Below are positions 1-10,322 of a stretch of 64,000 bases of DNA, piece after piece. The notes under the pieces were generated by a model. It was not told the origin of the DNA. It worked only from the letters and a program-made list of their open reading frames with translations, and made no database searches. Each line of letters begins with the position of its first letter. The stretch's first letter is position 1. Made by a program: the position numbers and the translations under genes. The stretch comes from Sporobolomyces roseus (Eukaryota > Basidiomycota > Microbotryomycetes > Sporidiobolales > Sporidiobolaceae). The stretch is taken from NCBI GenBank assembly GCA_016617785.1, contig JADILM010000005.1, positions 124,001-188,000 on the forward strand, given 5' to 3'.

Positions 1-2
1 CC

Positions 3-665
3 TCCCAACCCGTCCTCTCACCCTCAACAAATCACTTTGGTTCACCCATGTCATTCCAATCTTCCTCTTCCGGTTTCAGTCAATCCCACCTCCCCCCCGC
101 ACCCTCTTCTTCATTAAACAACAAACCCTCTTCGATGATACCCCCAGCCGAATTCTTTCAAGGAATGGATTTCTCTTCCTTCAATGGGTTTGGTGGATGG
201 GGAAAAGAATGTGAAGGTTTGAAAGGAGGAGTGAAAGAAAGTTTTAATCAGGATAGATGGGGGATTGGGAGTGGATCTGGGACACCTGTGGGAGGGAGAA
301 GTGGAGGGGCTACTCCGACTAGAAGGAGGAGGAGTAGTAATTTGGGGGACGGGAGTCAGATGTGGAGAGCACCGAATTGTTCGAGGGAAAGGGAGGAACG
401 GATAGAAGTGAAAGAAGCGGAAGAGGGGGGTTGGAAGGGGAGGTTGAGGAAGAGTACCGTTGATCAACAACAACCTGGATCAGGATACTCATCACCGGCA
501 AGGAGAGGGCAGCAGTCAGTGAGGGAACAACAGGTGGAAGAGGAGGAACAGAGAAGACGGAATTCGAGAAATTACGGTGGATCGGACGTGGACGATGGAG
601 GTGGTGGACGAGAAGGAGACGGAGGACAAGAGATGGAAGAGGACGATCTCATGATGGACGATTGA
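3..665 (+). CDS. C-terminal part of a low-complexity protein (gene runs off the left edge)
   Basis: The reading frame is open from the first bases of the window and stops with TGA at 663-665. An ATG at 48 lies inside this frame, but codons upstream of it (ending ...FGSP) continue the same Ser/Pro/Asn-rich character, so 48 is probably internal and the gene starts outside the window. The visible 220 residues are Ser/Gly-rich, then basic (RRRRSS near residue 110), then Gln/Glu/Arg-rich, ending in an acidic tail (EMEEDDLMMDD). No globular domain is recognisable. Such composition is typical of disordered tails of fungal transcription or signalling proteins, but I cannot assign a family. It could be the last exon of a multi-exon gene. 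Real coding is supported by the long open frame and a sensible acidic C-terminus. Confidence 0.6.
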   Translation, partial: SQPVLSPSTNHFGSPMSFQSSSSGFSQSHLPPAPSSSLNNKPSSMIPPAEFFQGMDFSSFNGFGGWGKECEGLKGGVKESFNQDRWGIGSGSGTPVGGRSGGATPTRRRRSSNLGDGSQMWRAPNCSREREERIEVKEAEEGGWKGRLRKSTVDQQQPGSGYSSPARRGQQSVREQQVEEEEQRRRNSRNYGGSDVDDGGGGREGDGGQEMEEDDLMMDD

Positions 666-1476
666 ACGGAGACGACGAACTACGGACGATGGAACATAGA
701 CTATAATATATAGAGACTCTCTCTTCGATACCCCCCTTCTCTTCTCTTACTCTTTCACTTACTTTGCTTGTTGACTTTGACTAGACTTTCTCGCTAACTC
801 TTGCTTGTCCCTCCCGCACTCTTATAACAATCTACATATCGAATCTTCCCATCTCTTCCCTCTTGCTCGTCGAATCTTTCGCGGTTTTCCCTCGAAATCT
901 TCCTTCGCCGAAGCTGTTTCATTCGGTCAATAGCTGTAGAACACTCTGCTCTTTCGTCCATTTCGAGACGAGGTATCCTCAAGATCATTGCGAAACGAAT
1001 TTCCCTTTCTGATTTCGACTCTTCACTTGACTTGCTCAGATTCAGCTCAGACGAGCACCTGAAACCTTCAAGTACTCTACAAGATCTACCGGAAAGCCTT
1101 AAGAGGCCCTGCTTGCTCTCCTCGGCTCTCACTTCACTTGAAACGTTTCATCAAACAATCTTAGCAAACTCACCTCGAACAGCCTCAAAGATACTTGGAG
1201 ATACCTCAGAGGCTTCTTGGTGAGTATCTGAGTAGCAGGTAAGCACTCTAAGCGTCAGGTACTGACGTTCGAACCCATTTCTCACAGTCCTCTCGAACCG
1301 ATCTCAATCCCTTGCTCAACAAGGCTGATCAACTCAAACACGCAAGTGAATCCAGCTCGAAACATCTTATGTGAGTCTCCGGTCTTCCAATCTGCGCGTC
1401 CGAGGACGAGGCTGACTTTCTTCCTCGCTAGGCCGATTCCTTCCTCCCGATTCCTTCACCTCACAACCCTTCAATC
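666..1476 (+). promoter_or_regulatory. Intergenic region and probable spliced 5' leader of the F-box gene at 1477
   Basis: No protein gene is supported here. The 3' flank of the upstream gene is pyrimidine-rich. Two good introns in the leader of the next gene can be seen: GTGAGT at 1220 to CACAG at 1287, and GTGAGT at 1371 to GCTAG at 1431. The leader is rich in CT and TCGA motifs. Similar intron-bearing leaders precede other F-box genes in the window. Confidence 0.4.
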
Positions 1477-2717
1477 ATGAACTCGCTCTCCCTCGACCGA
1501 CTCACTATCTCCTCGACTCTACCGACTCTACCGTCCGAACTCATCGACGAAATCCTACGAGAAGAAACGCTCTCGAAATTCGATCTCTTGAGATGCTGTC
1601 TCGTCTCACACCAATTCCTTCCCATCCCTCGACAACGGCTCTACGGCACTGCTCGTATCATACTCTGCCTCACCAGGAATTTTGGCGAGATCAGCGGTAC
1701 CTTTCAAGCGCGCGATCCTACCTCGGAACTCTTACTTCGCACTTGGAAGGAAAGCTCTTTCCTCCGTCGACAAGTCACAAAGCTTCACCTCGACGGGATC
1801 AAAGTCATGACCGATAGGCACTTCGTTCGCAGCGAGGATGTTGCCGAAACTCTCATCGCTCTTCAAGTGTCCGAAATTCTCGAGTTACTTCCTCGAATTG
1901 ATTCACTCAAAGTCTGTAACTTGGTGTGGCAGTCTCTCTGGGTTCAAGAGTTGATACTTGAGCGAGGAGAACAATGGTGGGAGCTGGATCTCGGAGGCAC
2001 CTTAACAGACGCATCACTCGAGACTGGGGAAAGGGGCTACAAGTTTGCGAACCTGAGGAAGCTACGTTGTGGGCAACTCCTCGTTCATCAACCCTGGCCA
2101 ACCTTAGTTCCGTCAATTGAGATCTTTTTCGGCATGGATCTTTTCCAAGATCCTTTCCCAACTTCTCCACCACCACAACTTCGCGTAATCGGCACTCTCA
2201 TTTCCAACCTTCGCTACGTCGTCACCTGTGCAAACCTTCAACATCTACATTTACTCTTTGATACTGACGTCCACCTAAACCCCGAAGTGTTGGTGACATT
2301 CTCAAAACTTGCGCATCTCGAATCCTTGACAATCACGGTCGTGCAGACGTCGTCCCTATGGGCAGGCAATCAAAGAGTTGCTTTCCTCGCTCCTGTACCC
2401 TCGACCCTGACTCACCTCAATTTCCCCGATCACTTTCCACTTGACGCTCTCTCTTCCTTTCTTTCGCCCGCTCTGAATACGCCTCCTCGACTTCAAGTCT
2501 TTCACCTTCACCTTCACGTTCATCCTATGGCATTCACTTTGGAGTATCACGAAGACGAGATCGAAATCTTGAAGGGACTCTGTCAAGCGAAAGGGATTAG
2601 ATTCATATCCGCTCGCAATCCTAAAGATGATCTCTTGTGTACGTCCCGTTTTTATTCTGTCTTATCGATTGACTGCTCTTCTGACGCCTTCTCTCGCCTC
2701 GGCTCACAGTGCTCTAG
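1477..2717 (+). CDS. F-box-like protein with LRR-like body (family copy 1)
   Basis: Exons are 1477-2638 and 2710-2717, giving 389 residues. The intron (GTACGT...CACAG) sits three codons before the stop; reading through it instead gives a 414-residue form. Residues about 14-50 form an F-box: LPTLPSELIDEIL, then a helix with LLRCCLVSHQFL and RQRLYG. In known systems F-box proteins link Skp1/Cul1 ubiquitin ligases to substrates; that role is inferred here. The body has loosely repeating Leu-rich segments (LRKLRC, LRVIGTL, LQHLHLL, LESLTI), suggesting degenerate leucine-rich repeats. The end carries the family block LKGLCQAKGIRFI. Closest relatives in the window are the intact copy at 12512 and the pseudogene at about 7.1 kb. 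The start is the first ATG before the F-box, in context cATGaac. Confidence 0.75.
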
Positions 2718-3005
2718 TTAAACCGACCCCGTTACTCCCTCTCGCTAGATTCTTTCATTTCCGCCTTTCCGCTTCCTTCCTTCCTACTTTCCTACTCGTT
2801 GTACACCTCTTTTATGTGCTCCAACTGACTCACTATAGTAACTCTTTTCTTCCCAATACCCAGTTGATGCACGGGAATGCTATACTGCTGCGGGTCATTC
2901 TCAGAGTTGACATCGCTCAGGCCAATGTGCGCAGTCTACAAGGAGGCTTAGTTTCATGGATAGCAAACCTATCACGAGAGAGAGAATCAAGGGAGGAGTG
3001 TTGCT
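2718..3005. other. Gap without a supported gene
   Basis: This is the 3' flank of the first F-box gene. Short open frames occur but have no recognisable protein content. Nothing further is seen. Confidence 0.4.
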
Positions 3006-3450
3006 TTACGATCGATACAACCAACGAAGTACCAAAATAACAACAAACAAAAAAGTGACAAAATTGAATCGACCCTTCCCTTCTCTAGGTATCGCCGCTA
3101 CACAGGCAATGATCCACACCGTCACCTTATTGATCCACAGCCCTCGCTTGAAAAACCTCCCGCAATCAATGTAATACTCTGTAAACGTATACAGTCCGAT
3201 TTCTTCCCTCGATGGAGGATGAGTTCGACCTGATCTTCTCAGTTGATGCGGAGTGGGATAGCGATGAGTGTCGACGATTACTGTGCCAAGGAAGAAGATC
3301 GAGATGGAGAGGCAGAGGGTATCGGTGAGAGTCCAGTCGATAGACGAAATCTGCGAAACACGAAATAAAGTCGAATCAGGTCGTGCGAAGAAGCGAGAGG
3401 TAGGCTCTTACGAATTGAGGGATATCTCGAAGTAGTGCAATGTACTCCAT
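3006..3450 (-). CDS. Candidate small membrane protein (very tentative)
   Basis: On the minus strand an ATG at 3450 opens 13 codons, followed by a good intron (GTAAGA at 3411 to CGCAG at 3351) and a 115-codon open exon ending with TAA at 3006-3008. This gives 127 residues. The product has two or three hydrophobic stretches (around CLSISIFFLGTVIV, TVWIIACVAA and FLFVVILVL), so it could be a small membrane protein. I recognise no family. It lies between an F-box gene and an F-box relic on the opposite strand and could be chance, because the leaders here are also open on this strand. The stop and intron are real in sequence; that it is a gene is an inference. Confidence 0.2.
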
Positions 3451-4130
3451 CTCCTGAGAGAAGAAGAAGGTTGGCGTGCGAAGGACGAGTTTGAAAAGTT
3501 GTGCGAAAGAGGGAAAGGGAAGAAAGGAAAGAGCTTCGGGTGTTCTGTCGACGCTGCTTTGTCGTTTCCGCGTGGTTTCAAAGCTCTCTCGGCAGCTAAA
3601 TCGGATCAGGAAGAAGTGCGGAGTTGGTAGTAAGCTCTCTCTCCAAATCCCCCTTTTTCCTTCCATTTCTCAACTTAGTATCTCCTCTGCTGCTCTGCTA
3701 TACGACTAGGTGATCAAACAAGCTATCTTCAATCGCCCTCACAGCAAGCTCGATTACTCTGGCTCCTCTCTACAACTTCAATCGCTTCATCAAACTTCAG
3801 ATCTTCAAACTCGATAACAAGAGCAACAGCCATCTCCGATGCTGCTGAGAGTACTCCAGGACAGCTTTGAAGAGTATTGGTGAGCTGTTTGTCCCCTCTC
3901 CAAGGCTTCGAAAGGGTTCTGATGGTTTGGTCTTTCGAATCTCTTCAGCTATCTCAATCGGCAGGAAGCAGACAGCAGTGAAACTAGGTCTATCGAATCA
4001 CAACTGTATGTTGATATATTGATGGGGGAGATTCGCTCGATTGAGGCTGATTCAACCCGCTCTTCTCGCACAGTTCCGACTCTCCCGCTTTCCTTCCCCT
4101 TTCTATACCTCCCTTTCCCTCTCCCCAGCA
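3451..4130 (+). other. Gap: probable leader of the decayed F-box copy
   Basis: No gene is supported. The stretch resembles the leaders upstream of other F-box copies: CT-rich, with a GTGAGC-type donor near 3880. Short frames on both strands show no family features. Confidence 0.35.
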
Positions 4131-5265
4131 TGACTAATTCCGATTCTCTCGTCCTCTCAACTTCTCTCCTCTCCTTCCCACCGAACACGTCGCCGAAATC
4201 CTTTAAAACCACGCTCTCCAAAACTCCGATCTCGCTCGATGTTGTCGCGTCAACAGCCCCTTCTGCGCCCTGAGTCGACCCTCCTCTACCACACAATAGA
4301 GTTCACCTTGGAGACATAGGATGAAGGCTGGACCGTGACACTTCACAATAGGACCGCCCAATTCTTTCGCACTCTCCAGAACCAACCGTACTTCTCTCAA
4401 GTCCCGCGTAGTTTACAGCTATATGCTGGATTCGACGGGCCGGGAGTCTTGGAAGGTGACCCAGATTTCGAGTATCGAGATGAAGCGATTCAGTTCTTTC
4501 TGAAGAAGATGCCGAAGGTGAACTCGCTCAGACTGAACGAGACGATGTGGGATTATGAATATGTCAGGAATCAATCTTCTGCAATTGTGAACGATTGCGG
4601 AAATGGACCTCGAAGGGCAGATTCACAGAAAGGAAAATGTCGAAGGAAATTGAACAAATTGGATCCACCGCAGAACACTACGAATGTTTCGGCATCACCC
4701 TCGATCGCACCCTACAACGCTCACTGCCGAATGGATTAAAAGTCCTCGAATTCTACACCTTTAATCACAAATCCTCTCTCAAACCGTCCAACTTCTTCTC
4801 GCATAACTTCGTATCCTTCGTACCTCTTCCTGCGACGATAACCTTTCGGCAATTCGAAGCCTACCTCAACTAGAATAGCTGCATCTCCACGCCGTTACAG
4901 GATATCCTCAGCTTCTTTCCCCATCGACCTCGACCTCTTTCGCAAAAAGTCGCTCGACTCCGGGTACCGTCATCTCGGTTCAATTCGCTGTCAAATACAA
5001 TCACTCTCCCTCTCGAACTCCTCTCCCATACCTTGCTCCAACATTCACTCGACTCGAGTTTCCGAATACATCGCGTTTCAACCTCTTCTCGCTTTCCTTC
5101 ACAATCCAAGTCCTTCATCAGTTCGGATCCTCAATATCGACGTCAATATTGACGAAAGTACAACCTCAGCCAACAGGGTTACGAAGGAGATGGTGGCACT
5201 TCTGTCGTTATGAGAGAAGAACATTCGGATCGAATCTATCTCCCGATCGAGATCTCTTCCGTATG
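4131..5265 (+). pseudogene. Decayed F-box-like gene (relic 1)
   Basis: The block starting at ATG 4131 reads, after a shift of frame, LLSFPTEHVAEIL, then an in-frame stop, then NSDLARCCRVNSPF and RPLLYHTIEF. These align with the F-box of the intact copies (LPTLPSELIDEIL, DLLRCCLVSHQF, RQRLYG). Downstream the family body can be followed only by changing frame several times (open pieces near 4335-4739 and 4595-4873). Near 5180 a degenerate tail reads VTKEMVALLSL, then a stop, then EKNIRIES, matching the family C-terminal block. Several stops and frameshifts make it a pseudogene. Its boundaries are approximate. It lies between copy 1 and relic 2. Confidence 0.65.
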
Positions 5266-5926
5266 TCTCCTTCCCTTCGCTTCAGTATCGGGTTGACACT
5301 GATAGCACTCTTTTGACCAGTCGAATGAACCTCTAGATCCGCTGAACAAGCGAGTACTACTGTAGCTCGAAGAAGAGCGGGGGAAGAGACAACAACAACG
5401 AAGTGAAGAGGAATCGAAGGAAAAGGAGTACGGATTTTGAGAGTACATTTCGAGTTGAGACTGTCGACGGATCATCGGGATGAGAGAACATCGAGAGCGA
5501 GAGGTTTGTCAACAAGCTCGACTTTTACCGCTCGAATTCTCATCCTCGACTCGAAACCCTCGCTCTCTCCGCTTTCACATCTCAGTCTACCTTCGCGACT
5601 CTCGCCTCACTCTACCAACCGAAACTTACTCCTGACGCTTTCAACGAAGGGTGTTTGAATGCGTTGAGTGAACTTGGAGATTTGGAGCATTTCGGGTGAT
5701 GAAAAATCGATCTCGCCTGAAGAATGCTTCTTCCTCCTTCTCTCTCTCTCCCTCTTCTTCACCTCACACTTTACTTCTCTCTTCGAGTATCGCAAAAGTT
5801 TGTAAGCTCTCTTCCTCCTTATTTCCAAATGTCGAGACTGACTTTGACTTCCGATTCCAGTCGATTCTCTAGAACGATCAATCTCGTACTTCCGAACCGA
5901 CGCCCTCGATCGATCAATTCATCAAG
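5266..5926 (+). other. Gap between F-box relic and small protein gene
   Basis: No gene is supported. The last 200 bases are CT-rich and probably include the promoter and leader of the small gene starting at 5927. Confidence 0.35.
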
Positions 5927-6281
5927 ATGTCTTCAACAAACAGCGACGCTCGTGAGTCTCCCTCTCCCTTGACTCCTCGATCGAGGAAACCCTTCTGATT
6001 CCCTCGTTTGTTTTCGCTCTCTCGTCCAATCGTTCCCCCTTCTTCCTCCCTCTTTCCCTTCTTTTCCTGGGAACACAGTCACTAAATTGGTCGAAGTCTT
6101 CCAGATCGAGATACAGACCGGGGTTAGAAAGGCCGTGAAAAAAGCCCTCCTCGTAGAAGCCGCCGAAAACTACCTCGACCATCTCAAGCAGTTGTCAAGC
6201 TCTGCTCCTGGGGATGCGACAACCTTGAAGCAGATCAGCGATGTGGAGATTTATCTGAAGAGGGTGCAAGAGGCGAAGTGA
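5927..6281 (+). CDS. Small predicted helical protein, 75 residues
   Basis: Exons are 5927-5951 and 6079-6281, with a GTGAGT...CACAG intron splitting codon 9. The product is 75 residues, starts MSSTNSDALTKLVEVFQIE and ends in YLKRVQEAK. It is charged, Leu/Ala-rich and almost certainly helical; heptad-like spacing of Leu and Val suggests a short coiled coil. I do not recognise the family. The ATG context (caagATGt), clean splice signals and in-frame junction support a real gene. Small subunits of tethering or chaperone complexes look like this, but that is only a resemblance. It is unrelated in sequence to the neighbouring F-box copies. Confidence 0.55.
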
Positions 6282-7109
6282 GGATGTTCGCATAGTGAGA
6301 AGAACCGCCTCCGGATTCAGTAGTCTGCCTCTCTTGCTTTTACTTCTCTACCTCTGTTCAATGACTTTGCAATTCCCTGCTGTGACTTTTCTTTACTCTC
6401 ACTCTTGATCGAGAGATCTGCTGCATCTTCGACTGGCAATGTCGCAACGAGATTGAGGAAACTTCGTTTGCGAAAACTGTTTCTCTTCTCCATTCTCGCT
6501 CACCGTTCAGCGTTTCTTGCTTCTTGTTCCCGTTGAGTCTCTTTTAAATCAGACAGAACTGTGTACTCCGCTTGCTTTGGATCTAAACAACTCAGATTGC
6601 CTCTTCTTTCTCTTTCGCTCTTTCCACTCACTCGCTTCGTCTTCTCTTGCCTCAAATCCGCTTCCATCGAGCTATAAGAGACCTGAAAAGTAGTATACGA
6701 TATCGCTACTATTCCCTTATCCCCTCAACAACGAATCTCGCTTCATCAAACTAGCAAGTTCAAGTCGATCAACACATCGACAGAGACCGTAGATCACCAG
6801 AGAAGCATACAGGATACGATAACAGGTATGTTTGAACTCGCTATGCTCTTTCAAGTGCTCATGAGATGACAGGAAACGGTTCCCCTCATCTTCATTTCAG
6901 CGTTCAGAAACTCGCTGAGTGTGAGAGACCAGCTGCATGAACAGCTCGGCTCCATCTCAGAAACCGATATGTCAGCTCTCCTTTTCCATCCCCTAGCCCA
7001 TCAAAGACAAGTTCAGCTAAACTCTCGCATTTCGCTGATCAGCTCCCCTTACCACCTCTTTTCGCTCCTCCCTCGACTGTGCTCTCTACCAAATCCAGTC
7101 CTCGCGAAT
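6282..7109 (+). other. Gap and spliced leader of F-box relic 2
   Basis: No gene is supported. A leader-type intron is visible (GTATGT at 6826 to TTCAG at 6900), like the leader introns of copy 1. An open frame from 6921 runs into the relic but is not in the F-box frame at its beginning. Confidence 0.35.
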
Positions 7110-8361
7110 CGTACTGTCCTACCCTCCCCTCTGAGCTTATCGATCAAATCCTACAAGATAAGCAACTCTCGAAATCTGATCTCGCACGATGTTCGCCTCG
7201 CTTCTCATCGACTCCTCCCAATGGCTCAATCACGCCTCTATACCAGTATCGATATCGTATGGATCAGACTCACGCCCCTCTGCAATAAGCCGAACCGCTT
7301 AATCAAGACAGAATGGCTTTACACCGATCGGAGTTGCTCGTCGATTGAGACTCTCAAATGCAACGCTCTTTTCCGGAGGAAGGGTAGAAGGCTGAGGATG
7401 TCAAAGGATCCATCAAGAGATTCCAGTAGGGAGGAGTATAGATGTCCAATGAGCATCCCTCTCAACGAAGTTATCGAATCGAATCTCGCTCGACTATCTC
7501 AAGTCAACTCACTCTCTTTCGACATTCATTCCTAGTGTGAGGGAGAGTTTAGAGAAGTCGTCTTCAGGGAGGGTGTGAGATGGGAAGAGATTGATATTTG
7601 GGGAGGACAATTTTTGGATCAAGTTCGAGATTCTCGATCCTGGTCAGCTCTACGGCACCTCAATCGCTTACGATGCGATTCTCCTGCCCTCTTAGGCTAC
7701 ATCGACCGTCATATCTCTTTCAATCTCGAGATCTTGGACTTGGCCTTTGACGTTCCTTCTACTTATCCCACCGAACCCGCTCCGAATTCTCAACTTCGAG
7801 TTCTTCGACTTGTCGCCATAGACAACAAGCTCCGCCACATCGACTACTTTCATCGACTCAAACTTCTCTCACTGTGCGAACAGCAGCACGCTCCATCACT
7901 CCTCCCTACGACTCTGGCGGATCTCTCATCCCTCCCTCTCCTTCGCTCCCATACCCTCGTTCCTTCTCCTCCTGCACCCTCTTCTCGAAACCCTCATCTT
8001 TGCTCTCTCACCCTCGCACCTTCTGCTCGAGACTCGAATTGGGCGATGACCCTTCCTGCCATCTTCAAACACTTGCCACCCTCGATCTCTCGACTCGACT
8101 TCACTCGTCACGTTTCATTGTCACAACTTCACCTCTCCTTGCAAACCGGACTTCCCTCATCTCTCCAAATCCTCGGGTTTCCTCGTTACTCGGCTTCGGA
8201 CGCCTCTCACGAGCGCGGTATAACGCTTCTTGTCGTCCGCTGTCGTGAGCGAGGGATCAGAGTTGAGGATATCAAGGGAGAACCGGATCTCTTCTGTGAG
8301 CAACCACTATATTGCGTTTGCTATCGTGAGCTGACAGCTCAATGTTGAAACAGCTTTGTAG
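7110..8361 (+). pseudogene. Decayed F-box-like gene (relic 2)
   Basis: The F-box begins CPTLPSELIDQILQDKQL without a nearby in-frame ATG. The frame then breaks after DLARC (about 7195) and continues in another frame as RLASHRLLPMAQSRLYTSI, matching LVSHQFLPIPRQRLYG of copy 1. A stop follows at about 7533. The family body resumes in a further frame from about 7575 (RWEEIDIWGG, comparable to QWWELDLGG in copy 1) and stays open to 8348. The terminal intron position of copy 1 is kept: GTGAGC at 8296 to ACAG at 8353, followed by CTTTGTAG. So this is a recognisable copy with at least two frameshifts, a stop and a lost start. It is closest to the copies at 1477 and 12512. Confidence 0.7.
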
Positions 8362-8780
8362 TTTGTCAACTTCGGGCAATTTCACTACTCTCGTTTCGCG
8401 TTGTCCCCTTTCCTACAATCTCGAAGTACCTGACAAGAGTATGAATGCATAGCTACGAGTAATAGTTGCTCTTTACACTTGACGACGGTTGACAGCTCTG
8501 TACTGATTCTGAGAGTTGCTGGAACTGCCTTCCCTTGCTTCCTCGAGTCGATTCTCCACCATATTGCGTAGCTACAGCGATCTCACTAGTCAGGACCCTC
8601 TCAAAGGCGTACGATACGAATAAGCACATCATACCTCGGTCCATTTATCTGCGAGTGCTGCGTACTACAGCGAAAACGGGATTAGCCTAGGATTTTGGGT
8701 GCACTTCGGCGCAAGTTGGAAGGGAAATGTACGCATAGCTTGTCAATACTTGAGACCAGCGAGATCTAGTGATGAATTGT
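8362..8780. other. Gap between F-box relic 2 and orphan gene B
   Basis: No gene is supported. This is the 3' flank of convergent loci. Short open frames on the minus strand look like noise. Confidence 0.35.
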
Positions 8781-10065
8781 TCAGGTCAGCGCTGGGAGCG
8801 ATAGCGTCAAGTGAACCGAAGAACGTGCGATCTGTTGATGCTGGGCGAGAATGTCCGCTTTTCGACTTTGACGCTCAAATTCCGATACATTAAACAAAGT
8901 GTCAAAACGCTGAGTGGCTTGTATGAGGACCATGTAGATGAGCGTGAGAGGCTCGTTGGTGATACCGGGTTCCTTTTCTGCGAGGAATTGCAAATCTCGT
9001 GCTTCGAGGTGGAAGAGCGCAGTTCGAATTGACATGACAGGTGTGATTCTTGACTGTAAGGAATCGATCAGCTCGATATAAGTGATGTAGCGAATGCGAA
9101 CAAGTCGGCCCTGTGAGAGTGTGAATTGCTTGAGTGATTGCAAACCTCGATAGCGAGTCGCTTTGACCCTTACCTCGAACTGTGCCATGAATTCCGAGAG
9201 TTCCGACTCCCTGGGAGTCTCAACCTAGCAACTCAAGTTTCAGCAACAGTGTCGTGCGGAATGGACGGTGTTTGAGCTCACAACGTTGCATTCCAAAATC
9301 GCTCGCTCGAGATGTGCGATTAAACATTCTGTCCAGCTTCGATGATCTTGACCGCTCGTTCCTTGTAGAGTCGTCGGAGTATCGTAGAGACGAGACATGG
9401 GCAGCCATTCGGCCAACTTGATACAATCGAGCTCTTCTTGAGCGACGTCTGCGAGAGCCCAGTCTTCACAAGTGCAACCAATCCGATGAATGCGTTGAAT
9501 GAGTCGTTTGAAGCGCTCATAGCGGGCTGTATCATGACGTTGGATAGCGTCCTATTGATCAGAGTCATTGTAAGTAAACAACGTTCAAAGTCCGACGAAA
9601 TAGATAGATTCACTCTCGCTGACCGGTAAACCTGTCGAAGCTTCTCTAGCGCGGGGAGAGACTGTGTGTATCTGCGTCAGTGAGCGGTCAGTCCAAAGAG
9701 ATGAAAGTCTGCAATTGACGAACCTCAGAATTGGAAGCTGCGGCGGCGATAGAAACTGCTTCGAGCAACTTGTGCGCTTGACTAACCTCTCTCACCGTAT
9801 CTCCGACCTTGATAGTAAGCGTGAGATTTGACAGCATGTACCACGTCTCCGGCGACATCTCGACAAGCTGCGTTCTGATCTGAGCGAGTTGTTGCACGAG
9901 TTGCGTCCTTTGTCGTTGTTCTTCTTCACTCGTCTCAGCCTCATTCGGCGGTGGGAGTCTGAGTTGCTGAGCAAAGCGATGGAGCTGTTCGAGTGGTCGA
10001 GGAGGAGGTCCCATTGTTGATCCTGTTTGTTGAGTTGTAGGCGAAAGAGCTTGAGAAGAGCTCAT
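8781..10065 (-). CDS. Orphan protein, tandem paralogue B
   Basis: The minus-strand model has five exons: 10065-9724, 9661-9632, 9551-9282, 9224-9174 and 9110-8781. All junctions use GT..AG and keep frame, giving 340 residues. The N-terminus is Pro/Gln-rich. Residues about 78-105 contain YMLSNLTLTIKVGDTVREV, matching MADVFVDIKVGRETRKV in the neighbouring gene A. The C-terminal exon contains HLEARDLQFLAEKEPG, matching QLTPLDLELLAKSECEHG in gene A. The short second exon (SLPALEKLRQ) also parallels exon 2 of gene A. The two genes are therefore diverged tandem paralogues on the strand opposite the F-box array. I recognise no known domain; the content looks largely helical and soluble. A further ORF just upstream (10277-10062) could belong to either gene and was not included. 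Confidence 0.6.
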
Positions 10066-10322
10066 GTTTGATCAACTGCGTCGAGGTGAGATCCAGTGAT
10101 TGCGATGAAGCTCTGCCCCATTTGAATGAAGAGGTGGGAGTGGACGAGGAAGTAAAGAGGTAAGAGACGATACCACTGATTGATTTGGTCCGCGGCGAGT
10201 TCTGTTGCCGGTTGCTTCACCTTGTGCGTCCTCACGGCGACCGTAAACATTGGAGGTGATGATATTACACTATGCATCGTCTGCAGCAGACTGGACAGAA
10301 GGTTAGCGGATGGAGGAGAAGT

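Noticed and set aside
794..1132. 112-codon minus-strand frame opposite the leader of F-box copy 1
   Set aside because: Arg/Glu/Ser-rich text typical of the reverse of CT-rich leaders; no domain and no splice context.
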